Shown piece by piece: positions 5,570 through 11,716 of a stretch of 11,716 bases of DNA. Source of the DNA: Fimbriimonadaceae bacterium (lineage in GTDB: Bacteria; Armatimonadota; Fimbriimonadia; Fimbriimonadales; Fimbriimonadaceae); assembly GCA_020851885.1 (NCBI GenBank), contig JADZBW010000336.1, forward strand, positions 1 through 11,716. Reading direction: 5' to 3'. The position numbers were made by a program, and so were the translations under genes. The notes beneath the pieces were generated by a model. The model saw nothing but the letters and a program-made list of their open reading frames with translations, had not been told where the DNA came from and did no database searches. Each line of letters opens with the position of its first letter. The first letter of the stretch is position 1.

Positions 5570-7201
5570 CTAAAAGAAGGACTGCTCTCGGAACTCGCCA
5601 AACACCTTGATCAGCGTCAGCGTGATCTCTCCCTCGGTTGCGTACGCGCGCGAGCAATTCAGCATGTGGGGGATGAGGTTCTCCTTGGTTCGGGCCGCCT
5701 TCTCCAATGCATCCAAGCAATCTCGGGTCGCCACGTTGTCCCGCTTCTCACGAAGTTTCCGCACGCTCGCAATTTGGTTCGGCTCGACCGATTCTTCGAT
5801 CTCCAGAATCGGAATGAGAAGCTCCTCGTCTTCGTTGATGAAGTCGTTCACTCCGATCATGATCTTTCGATTGTCCGATAGCGCCCGCTGGTACTCATAT
5901 GCCGATCGGGTGATTTCCTGCTGCGGGAAGCCCCTCTCGATCGCTTTGACCATGCCTCCCATCTTGGCGATTTGGGCGAAATAGTCTTCAGCCTCCTCCT
6001 CGATGTCCCGCGTGAGTTTCTCGATAAAGAAGGACCCGCCCAAGGGGTCGGCAACGTTGGCGACGCCGCTTTCAAAAGCAATGACTTGTTGGGTCCGCAG
6101 AGCAATCTCCACCGCCTTGTCGGATGGCAGTGCGAGCGCCTCATCCATCGAATTGGTATGCAGGCTTTGACATCCCCCGAGAACGCCCGCCAACGCTTCC
6201 AGCGCCGTTCGCACGATGTTGACTTCGGGTTGCTGGGCGGTCAGGCTGCATCCGGCAGTTTGGACATGGAATCGGCACAGCCACGATTTAGGGTTTTTCG
6301 CCCCGAATCGCTCCTTCATGTGCCTTGCCCAGATTCGGCGCGCGGCCCGAAGCTTGGCGATCTCCTCGAAAAAGTCGAGGTGGGAATTGAAGAAGAAGGA
6401 TAGCCGTGGCGCAAATTCGTCCACCTGCAGGCCGGCTTCGATCGCATGCTCGACGTAGGTGAATCCATCCTGAAGGGTGAATGCCAACTCTTGGGCGGCG
6501 GTGGCACCAGCTTCCCGGATATGGTAGCCGCTGATGGAAATCGTGTTCCATTGAGGCACGTGCTCGGTGCAGAACTGGAAGAGGTCGGTGATGATCCTCA
6601 GGTGGGGTTCCGGTGGGAAGATCCACTCCTTTTGGGCGATATATTCCTTGAGGATGTCGTTCTGCAGGGTGCCTCTCAACTTGGAGAATGCGATTCCCCG
6701 TTTCTCGGCGTTGGCGAGGAACATCGTGAAGATCCACGCGGCAGGCGCATTGATCGTCATCGATGTCGAAACGTCGCCAAGCGGGATGGAATCGAAGAGA
6801 CGCTCCATATCCTCCAGCGAGTCGACGGCGACTCCCGTCTTGCCAACCTCGCCTTCGGAGAGGGCATGATCGGAATCCCACCCATAGAGGGTCGGGTTGT
6901 CGAATGCGGTGGAGAGCCCGGTCTGTCCGCGTGAAAGGAGGAACTTGAAGCGCGCATTCGTCTGCTCGGCGGTACCCATTCCGGCGAACTGGCGCATCGT
7001 CCATAGCTTCCCGCGATACATCGTCGGGTGGATGCCACGGGTGTAGGGGAATTCGCCGGGAGGGGGGAGATTCTCCCTCAAGTCGGCGGGCGCGACATCT
7101 TCGCCGATGTAGGTCGGCTGGACGATTCGGCCAGAGACCGTTGTGAATTCAGCTTCTCGGGTCGGAGCGCTGGGTTCGGATAGGGTGGTTGTCTTTGCCA
7201 T
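5570..7201 (-). CDS. icmA: Coenzyme-B12 acyl-CoA mutase large subunit, isobutyryl-CoA mutase type
   Basis: A 543-residue substrate-binding TIM-barrel subunit of the methylmalonyl-CoA mutase superfamily. Motifs in order are PYTRGIHPTMY, WTMRQFAG, SISGYHIREAGA, LRAARRIWARH, SLHTNSMDEALALPS and NVADPLGGS. His227 (SGYH) matches catalytic His244 of Propionibacterium methylmalonyl-CoA mutase. Two specificity positions differ from that enzyme: Tyr89 is Phe72 here (RQF), and Arg207, which binds the carboxylate, is Gln190 (IAQKEW). As I recall, Phe80/Gln198 is the pair of Streptomyces IcmA, and both fall at the same 8-residue offset from this protein. IYAQKEW-PEPHLR-type context also resembles IcmA (here IAQKEW and PEPHLR). 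Ala99 stands where I recall Asp117 of 2-hydroxyisobutyryl-CoA mutase. The reaction is therefore probably isobutyryl-CoA <-> butyryl-CoA. The B12 domain is on a separate gene. It starts 3 bases after the GTPase gene, with AGGAAG 9 bases upstream. Confidence 0.85.
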   Translation of the reverse strand: MAKTTTLSEPSAPTREAEFTTVSGRIVQPTYIGEDVAPADLRENLPPPGEFPYTRGIHPTMYRGKLWTMRQFAGMGTAEQTNARFKFLLSRGQTGLSTAFDNPTLYGWDSDHALSEGEVGKTGVAVDSLEDMERLFDSIPLGDVSTSMTINAPAAWIFTMFLANAEKRGIAFSKLRGTLQNDILKEYIAQKEWIFPPEPHLRIITDLFQFCTEHVPQWNTISISGYHIREAGATAAQELAFTLQDGFTYVEHAIEAGLQVDEFAPRLSFFFNSHLDFFEEIAKLRAARRIWARHMKERFGAKNPKSWLCRFHVQTAGCSLTAQQPEVNIVRTALEALAGVLGGCQSLHTNSMDEALALPSDKAVEIALRTQQVIAFESGVANVADPLGGSFFIEKLTRDIEEEAEDYFAQIAKMGGMVKAIERGFPQQEITRSAYEYQRALSDNRKIMIGVNDFINEDEELLIPILEIEESVEPNQIASVRKLREKRDNVATRDCLDALEKAARTKENLIPHMLNCSRAYATEGEITLTLIKVFGEFREQSFF

Positions 7202-7204
7202 GAA

Positions 7205-8215
7205 TCAGGCTTCCTTTGGTCTTGATTTCAATTCGATTCTCGAGCAGGCATCGCGAACGAATGCGTAAGGTGACTCCCCGTTTTGAACGAGGTCTCTGGC
7301 GACGCGCTCGATCGTCCGTTCAACGTCGCTCTCCGCGATATACCGCTCCCACAATCTTCGCTGGATTCCGGACCGAATCTCGTTCACAATTCGCCTTCGC
7401 CGCAACTCCTCGTGCCTGCCTGATTCGATCAGCGTGGCCGCGGCTCCCTCGATCTCATCCACTAGTTTGTCGATGCCTTCGTTCTGCTGGCAGGATGTTG
7501 CGATGATCGGTGGCGCGGGTCTGCGGTTCGATCCGCCCAGGCTATACACGAACCTTAGCGATTGAAGCACGGTGTCGGTGCCTGGCAGATCGGACTTGTT
7601 GACCACGATGATGTCGGCAATTTCAATGATCCCCGCCTTGAGGGATTGGATGGCGTCGCCGGTGCTCGGTTGTAGAATCAGCACCACCATATCCGTGCAA
7701 TCCAGTACATCGAGTTCGGCCTGCCCGACTCCAACTGTTTCGATAAGGATCCGGTCCATCCCAAACGCTTCGATGACGTCCGCAACGTGGGGAGTTGCCG
7801 GAGAGAGCCCGCCATGGCCCTCCCGCGATGCAAGGGACCTCATGTAGATTCGGGAGTCACCAACAAGATTCTCCATGCGAATCCGATCGCCCATAAATGC
7901 CCCCCCGGTAAATGGGCTGGATGGGTCGACGGCGATGACGCCAACACGATGGTCACGATTCGCAAGCCCCAGTGCGATGGCCGAGCTAAGGGTGCTCTTT
8001 CCAACTCCTGGCGGTCCGGTCAGGCCGATTCTGACGGCTTTCCCGATTCTGCCCGCAAGCTTTTCGCGGACTTCCGCGATGGAATCAGGTTCGTTTTCGA
8101 CTTTTGTGATGAGGCGCGCGCAAGCTTGTCTCTGCCCGGCAAGAAAGGATTTCCAAAGGGCCGGAGTCAGGTCGATACCGTGGCTTAAAGCACTTGTTTT
8201 TTGGAATTGCGCCAA
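7205..8215 (-). CDS. meaB: MeaB-family GTPase, acyl-CoA mutase chaperone
   Basis: A 336-residue G3E-family P-loop GTPase (MeaB/ArgK) that gates cofactor delivery to B12-dependent acyl-CoA mutases and protects or reactivates them. Walker A is GPPGVGKST at 67-75; VDPSSPFTGGA follows at 96-106; ETVGVGQAE at 159-167 is the G3/switch region; NKSD at 206-209 is the base-specificity motif. The C-terminal helical dimerisation region is present and the length is normal. The start is TTG, supported by GGAGG 8 bases upstream, and no nearby ATG fits. It is the first gene of the operon with icmA, icmB and the dehydrogenase. The partner is therefore this mutase; the three functions resemble an unfused form of IcmF. 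Confidence 0.93.
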   Translation of the reverse strand: MAQFQKTSALSHGIDLTPALWKSFLAGQRQACARLITKVENEPDSIAEVREKLAGRIGKAVRIGLTGPPGVGKSTLSSAIALGLANRDHRVGVIAVDPSSPFTGGAFMGDRIRMENLVGDSRIYMRSLASREGHGGLSPATPHVADVIEAFGMDRILIETVGVGQAELDVLDCTDMVVLILQPSTGDAIQSLKAGIIEIADIIVVNKSDLPGTDTVLQSLRFVYSLGGSNRRPAPPIIATSCQQNEGIDKLVDEIEGAAATLIESGRHEELRRRRIVNEIRSGIQRRLWERYIAESDVERTIERVARDLVQNGESPYAFVRDACSRIELKSRPKEA

Positions 8216-8223
8216 CGATGCCG

Positions 8224-8228
8224 CCTCC
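8224..8228 (-). promoter_or_regulatory. Ribosome binding site GGAGG supporting the TTG start of meaB
   Basis: GGAGG on the minus strand lies 8 bases before the TTG at 8215, the best Shine-Dalgarno match of the operon. A strong site may compensate for the weak start codon. Confidence 0.7.
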
Positions 8229-8276
8229 GGACTAAGTTTACTCCAGAAACAGGTTCATTTGTATCTAGCGGTGCAA

Positions 8277-8298
8277 GCGACTTTCAGCTTCAAGTCGC
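8277..8298. promoter_or_regulatory. Inverted repeat upstream of the mutase operon
   Basis: GCGACTT and AAGTCGC form a perfect 7-base inverted repeat around 8 bases, 61 bases before the meaB start. No T tract follows on the minus strand, so a terminator for the hydrolase gene is unlikely. It could be an operator or an RNA hairpin in the leader. I found no convincing -35/-10 pair beside it. Confidence 0.35.
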
Positions 8299-8334
8299 AA
8301 GCCCCCTGTGGACGCGGGATGGTTGGGCGTTTGG

Positions 8335-8376
8335 TTTACGATTTACAGTTTACGAATTACGATTTACAGTTTTCGG
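8335..8376. repeat. Tandem 7-base repeat (TTTACRR), six units
   Basis: Consecutive heptamers read TTTACGA, TTTACAG, TTTACGA, ATTACGA, TTTACAG, TTTTCGG, so the pattern alternates between a GA and an AG ending. It lies in the 209-base spacer between the S15 hydrolase gene and meaB and is much more AT-rich than its surroundings. The rest of the spacer holds the inverted repeat at 8277-8298 and nothing else I can name. Confidence 0.75.
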
Positions 8377-8424
8377 TCGTCGGCGCGTGTTGGGCCTATG
8401 ATTGAGATATGGCTTGCCCTCGAA

Positions 8425-10317
8425 CTATCGATTTGCGATGGCACGTTCATAGGCGCCAATGCCGCCCACGATGGGCAAAGTGATCTTCGTCGAATCCAGA
8501 TCGACGGTCAACTTGGTTCCCGGCTTGGGCCAAAGGGTGAAGTCGCGATCACTCGAAAGGATCATCAGTGCCACCCCTTTCCCGGCTGGAATAATCTGGT
8601 CGTCAGGTTCGAGGTCGAAGGTTAGTGAAACAAACGCGCCTGGCTTCAAGGGCGTCCCTCGGTCCATCGAGTGATAATCGCCACCCTTGACCAGCGACTT
8701 CGCATTCTGAGGATCCGCCCATCCACGAGTGATGAGGTTCGCCGTTCCGATCTGGCCATTCACCCAAGGCAACTGGACCAGATACACGGAGAGATTGGCG
8801 GCGGGAGCACTCGATGAAAGTCGCAGGGTCACCCGTGCGGTGCCGGATAGATGAAGAGGACCGGTCAACTCCGGCGTGGCGTAGATCAGTCTGTTGGGCG
8901 AATCAGCGGCTTGGGCCAGTGACGCCGAGTCGAAGGCGACATCGTCGATGAGGTCCTCGAAACCTTGCTTGGGAACCTGTTTTGTCGCAAGTCCACCCAT
9001 TGTTCTGCCGCCGCCAGACGGGAAGAATGCGACCGGTGAGGCATCCGGATTCGGGTAATCGGCATAGGCAGTTGGCGCTGGGTTCCTAAATTCACCGGGA
9101 GCGCGCTCGCGCACAATGAACGCCTTGGGTCCATTCTCGACACCGTTTTGAACACCGTAGAGGAATCTTGAAAACCATTTGTTCTGAAGTTCCATGGGGG
9201 GATCGCCACCGTGGCCGCCTTGGTGGAAATATTGCAGGAGCGGGACCTTGCCCTTCAGCGCTTGGCTGATTCGAACGCTGTGCTCGGGCACCACGTTCCA
9301 GTCATTGAACCCATGAGCCGTGAGAACCGCGCACTTGATGTTCTTGACAAGCGGCAGCAGATCTCGCTCCGCCCAAAAGCGATTGTAATCTCCGGTAACC
9401 CGATCGCGGCCGACGACGAATTCTCCGTCGCGGTACAGCCGGTTGCTGGAAGCGCGGACCGCCGGATTGCCGCTGTTGATGAAATCGTAAAGAGAGTCGA
9501 CGTCCTCACCGAGGTATCCGCCCGGGCTTCGCACAAGTCCGTTGGAACGGTAGTAGTGGTAGTAAGAAGTGTTCGGGGAGACGGGGATAATGGCTTCGAG
9601 CCCCTTTACGCCGGTTGTGGCCGCTGCCAGCGGAATCGTCCCATTGTAGGATGTGCCGATCATTCCCACCTTGCCCGTGCACCAAGTCGCATGCACTTCT
9701 GTCATTCCGTCCTGAGTGGTGAATCCTTTCGCTCGACCGTTGAGCCAGTCGATCACCGCCTTGGGGGCGAGTCTCTCCGGGGCGCCGCCAACGGTTGGGC
9801 TCCCGTCGGAAAGTCCGGTGCCAGGAGCGTCCGAGTGGACGACGGCAAATCCGCGTGGCACCCATGTACCAACGAGCGAATTTGAAACTCTCGTTCGATT
9901 GGGATCAAACCGAATGTCGGGATGGATGGTACGGGCCGGTGGTTCAGCCCCGAGTTCATGGCGAACATCCCAATTCACGTTAGCATTTCCGGCCGTCCCT
10001 GCGAAGTAGGGAGAAGATTCGTAGATCACCGGCACTTTCAAACCTTCGGATTGGGTCTGCTTCTGGCGAGTGACGTCGACGTGCACTCGGTCTCGTTTCC
10101 CGTTCCGGTCGGAATCAAATTCCGTTTCCACCCAAAGTCTCTCACGAATCCACTCGCTGGAAGTGGAGAATGCAGGGACCACTTGTGCCTGTCCATCGAC
10201 GAATACCGGCTTAGCGGGCTGATCCTGGGCTAGTGCCGATACGGGCAATAGAGCAAGAGCCGCGAGTCTGCTCAGCTTGAAGACAGAGCGGGTGAAAGAC
10301 GAGGAGACCTGAACCAT
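8425..10317 (-). CDS. Secreted CocE/NonD-family serine hydrolase, Xaa-Pro dipeptidyl-peptidase (S15) type
   Basis: A 630-residue alpha/beta hydrolase with a C-terminal beta-sandwich. A signal peptide is clear: basic residues R10, K14 and R17, hydrophobic LAALALLPVSALA, and a probable cleavage after ALA at 30, so it acts outside the cytoplasm. Catalytic residues visible are Ser223 in GTSYNG, Asp339 in HGFNDWNV and His369 in QGGHGG, the usual S15/CocE triad. From about residue 420 the chain becomes the jelly-roll domain (PF08530-like), ending in DRDFTLWPKPG and VDL strands. Members cleave X-Pro dipeptides or esters such as cocaine; the true substrate here is unknown. There is no Shine-Dalgarno sequence before the ATG, and a TATAAT lies 9 bases upstream, so the mRNA may be leaderless. 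It follows the acetyltransferase gene by 36 bases. Confidence 0.9.
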   Translation of the reverse strand: MVQVSSSFTRSVFKLSRLAALALLPVSALAQDQPAKPVFVDGQAQVVPAFSTSSEWIRERLWVETEFDSDRNGKRDRVHVDVTRQKQTQSEGLKVPVIYESSPYFAGTAGNANVNWDVRHELGAEPPARTIHPDIRFDPNRTRVSNSLVGTWVPRGFAVVHSDAPGTGLSDGSPTVGGAPERLAPKAVIDWLNGRAKGFTTQDGMTEVHATWCTGKVGMIGTSYNGTIPLAAATTGVKGLEAIIPVSPNTSYYHYYRSNGLVRSPGGYLGEDVDSLYDFINSGNPAVRASSNRLYRDGEFVVGRDRVTGDYNRFWAERDLLPLVKNIKCAVLTAHGFNDWNVVPEHSVRISQALKGKVPLLQYFHQGGHGGDPPMELQNKWFSRFLYGVQNGVENGPKAFIVRERAPGEFRNPAPTAYADYPNPDASPVAFFPSGGGRTMGGLATKQVPKQGFEDLIDDVAFDSASLAQAADSPNRLIYATPELTGPLHLSGTARVTLRLSSSAPAANLSVYLVQLPWVNGQIGTANLITRGWADPQNAKSLVKGGDYHSMDRGTPLKPGAFVSLTFDLEPDDQIIPAGKGVALMILSSDRDFTLWPKPGTKLTVDLDSTKITLPIVGGIGAYERAIANR

Positions 10318-10326
10318 GTTGGTCCG

Positions 10327-10332
10327 ATTATA
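10327..10332 (-). promoter_or_regulatory. Consensus -10 box (TATAAT) giving an apparent leaderless start
   Basis: A perfect TATAAT on the minus strand ends 9 bases before the ATG at 10317. Transcription would then begin 0-3 bases before the start codon. No good -35 hexamer is found at 16-18 bases and no Shine-Dalgarno sequence is present. The box fills most of the 36-base gap after the acetyltransferase gene, so the hydrolase probably has its own promoter. Confidence 0.5.
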
Positions 10333-10353
10333 GTGGATTGCCGCGCGAGGGGC

Positions 10354-10881
10354 TTAGAGCAAGCAAGAGTAGATATGGCAATGCCCGAATTCATCGGTGT
10401 AATCCCGCTCAAACGCCATCCCAACTTTCGCCGCCACTCTAACCGAAGCGGTGTTTCCCGGCGTGATCAGGCAAATCAACCGTCTCAAACCTAAGCTGAT
10501 TCGGGCATGTTCCAAGATCGCGGTGGCGGCCTCCGTCGCAAATCCCTCACCCCAACGGCGCTTGTCGATCAAATAGGCCAATTCGACCTCATAGGTGCCA
10601 TCGATTTCCCAAGGAAGGAGCCCACACCTTCCCAGGAAGTCTCCCGAGCTACGTTCGATCGTCGCCCAGAGTCCAAGTTCCGGATGCCGGGGATGGCCAT
10701 TCTCATGCCACTGGATCTCCTCGCGAGTCTCGGCCAAGGTTCGCGTGCCATCAGGGAAGAATTCGCGTATTTCAGGATCGCGATAGAGCGCGTGCAGGGC
10801 GGCAAGATCTGCCGGCGCCAAATGCCGAAGGATCAAGCGGGGAGATTCAAGCACCGTCATCGAAGGTTTGGCCGCTCTCAT
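10354..10881 (-). CDS. GNAT-family N-acetyltransferase (RimJ/RimL type)
   Basis: A 175-residue acetyl-CoA-dependent acetyltransferase. Features are the ESPRLILRHLAPAD N-terminal strand typical of the RimJ/RimL group, a central VELAYLIDKRRWGEGFATEA segment whose RRWGEGFA is the RxxGxG/A acetyl-CoA pyrophosphate loop, and ITPGNTASVRVAAKVGMAFER, the conserved NxxSxxVxxKxGF-like C-terminal motif. The substrate cannot be told; this group acetylates ribosomal protein N-termini and many small amines. The start is uncertain: ATG at 10881 is used here, ATG at 10860 (168 residues) is equally likely, and a TTG at 10890 also exists; none has a clear ribosome site. The 89 bases between it and the second PFOR hold no gene. 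Confidence 0.88.
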   Translation of the reverse strand: MRAAKPSMTVLESPRLILRHLAPADLAALHALYRDPEIREFFPDGTRTLAETREEIQWHENGHPRHPELGLWATIERSSGDFLGRCGLLPWEIDGTYEVELAYLIDKRRWGEGFATEAATAILEHARISLGLRRLICLITPGNTASVRVAAKVGMAFERDYTDEFGHCHIYSCLL

Positions 10882-10970
10882 CGAAAACAACGGTGGCCAC
10901 CAACTCGGCCATTATGACTCCGCAAATCCGAAGGGCCCCAGGTCAAAGCGTCGAACCAGGCCCCAAACGA

Positions 10971-11716
10971 TTAATGGAACAGCGACATCTGCTCATATAG
11001 ATGCCAGCGTTTCTGAATCGCCTCTTCGGCCAGCCCCATCAGCTGATCTGCCTGATCCGGGTTGGTTTGCCGAAGCATCCGATACCGAAGCTCGTTCTCG
11101 GTGTAGTCGGTGAATTTACGCGAGGGCCGTTGCGAGTCCAGCATGAACGGCGCAAGCCCTTGGTCTCTCAGAACCGGGTTGTAGCGCATCAACGGCCAAT
11201 AGCCAGTGTGAACCGCCAATTGCTGTTGCCGCAATCCTTGCTCCATATCGATGCCATGGGCGATGCAGTGGCTGTAGGCAATGATCAGCGAGGTGCCCGG
11301 ATAAGCATCTGCCTCTCGGTGGGCCTGCAGCGTCTGTTGTGGACTGGCGCCCATCGCGATGCGCGCCACGTAGACTCCACCATAGGAGACTGCCTGGAGC
11401 GCGATATCCTTTTTACCGACCTGCTTGCCGCCATTGGCGAACTTGGCGACCGCCGCCAAAGGTGTGGCCTTGGAGGCTTTCCCGCCCGTATTGGAATAGA
11501 CCTCGGTGTCCATCACCAGGATGTTCACATCCCGTCCCGAGGCGAGCACATGATCCAATCCCGAGGACCCGATGTCGTAGGCCCAGCCGTCGCCGCCGAC
11601 GATCCAGACGCTTCGACGAGTCAGGTGGTCGGCGATCGACCGCAATCGTTTCGCTTTGATCGAGTCGATCCGGTCCAACTTCGCAATCAACTCGGCGACC
11701 CGAACCCGCTGGCGCC
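10971..11716 (-). CDS. nifJ: Second pyruvate:ferredoxin oxidoreductase, C-terminal part (5' end outside window)
   Basis: A paralogue of the PFOR at the left edge; only about 248 C-terminal residues are present and the frame is open to base 11716. The apparent TTG start at 11690 is an internal leucine: upstream codons read RQRVRVAEL, matching RQRARVANL in the other copy. The thiamine-diphosphate motif GDGWAYDIG with NTGG, and the cluster cysteine in SHCIAHGI, are intact; the ferredoxin domain lies outside. By eye, identity to the first copy is about two thirds overall and higher in the cofactor core, with divergence near the C-terminus. No flavoprotein gene follows it here; the acetyltransferase does. 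The two copies may differ in substrate or electron acceptor, which is not readable from this part. Confidence 0.93.
   Translation of the reverse strand, partial: RQRVRVAELIAKLDRIDSIKAKRLRSIADHLTRRSVWIVGGDGWAYDIGSSGLDHVLASGRDVNILVMDTEVYSNTGGKASKATPLAAVAKFANGGKQVGKKDIALQAVSYGGVYVARIAMGASPQQTLQAHREADAYPGTSLIIAYSHCIAHGIDMEQGLRQQQLAVHTGYWPLMRYNPVLRDQGLAPFMLDSQRPSRKFTDYTENELRYRMLRQTNPDQADQLMGLAEEAIQKRWHLYEQMSLFH

Noticed and set aside
5544..5720. 59-residue N-terminal extension of the B12-binding subunit
   Set aside because: It overlaps the mutase gene on the same strand in another frame and does not resemble protein; the family length fits the ATG at 5543.
8216..8276. Sigma-70 promoter for the mutase operon
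   Set aside because: Candidate hexamers such as TTGAAG with TAGATA are 20 bases apart and the others match poorly, so I do not call one.
8308..8625. Small plus-strand gene across the heptamer repeats
   Set aside because: Its start lies in the repeat tract and its remainder runs antisense to the S15 hydrolase C-terminus; no ribosome site or homology.
10910..10916. -10 box (CATAAT) for the acetyltransferase
   Set aside because: No -35 hexamer at the right distance; the match alone is not enough.
10931..10965. Terminator after the second PFOR
   Set aside because: The two GGCCCCA blocks are direct, not inverted, repeats; only short imperfect pairing is possible and there is no T tract.

Overview
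The window is bacterial, moderately GC-rich, densely coded DNA of a heterotroph that keeps ferredoxin-linked pyruvate metabolism and branched-chain or short-chain acyl-CoA catabolism. There is no rRNA or other phylogenetic marker. The gene mix (pyruvate:ferredoxin oxidoreductase, split coenzyme-B12 acyl-CoA mutase, secreted S15-type hydrolase, short IS200-like transposase in palindromic repeats, apparent leaderless starts) would suit Armatimonadota (Fimbriimonadia-like) or a neighbouring environmental phylum, but that is a low-confidence guess.

Layout. (1) 1-2617, plus strand: the C-terminal part of a pyruvate:ferredoxin oxidoreductase (PFOR) followed by a dihydroorotate-dehydrogenase-like flavoprotein. 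(2) 2618-3981: a repeat island of about 1.3 kb made of nested palindromes in a repeating order. A complete small HUH/Y1 (IS200/IS605, REP-associated type) transposase gene sits in the middle at 3329-3775. (3) 8215-3982, minus strand: a tight operon of MeaB-type GTPase, B12-dependent mutase large subunit, B12-binding small subunit and acyl-CoA dehydrogenase. The large subunit carries the active-site pair of isobutyryl-CoA mutase (Phe and Gln) rather than that of methylmalonyl-CoA mutase (Tyr and Arg). The operon therefore reads as isobutyryl-CoA <-> butyryl-CoA isomerisation followed by acyl-CoA oxidation. (4) 8216-8424: a 209-base spacer with a 7-base tandem repeat and an inverted repeat. (5) 10317-8425, minus: a secreted CocE/NonD (S15) serine hydrolase, apparently from a leaderless promoter, preceded by a GNAT acetyltransferase (10881-10354). 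(6) 11716-10971, minus: the C-terminal part of a second, paralogous PFOR that faces the first across the window.

How it fits together. Valine or isobutyrate carbon could enter as isobutyryl-CoA, be rearranged to butyryl-CoA by the mutase (with the GTPase guarding its B12 cofactor) and be oxidised by the dehydrogenase. The PFORs convert pyruvate to acetyl-CoA with reduced ferredoxin. The repeat island lies between the convergently read flavoprotein and dehydrogenase genes, a typical place for REP/BIME-like elements. The most notable signals are the mutase specificity residues, the transposase-repeat system (including a repeat copy carrying the last codons of a transposase gene), and the paired PFOR paralogues.
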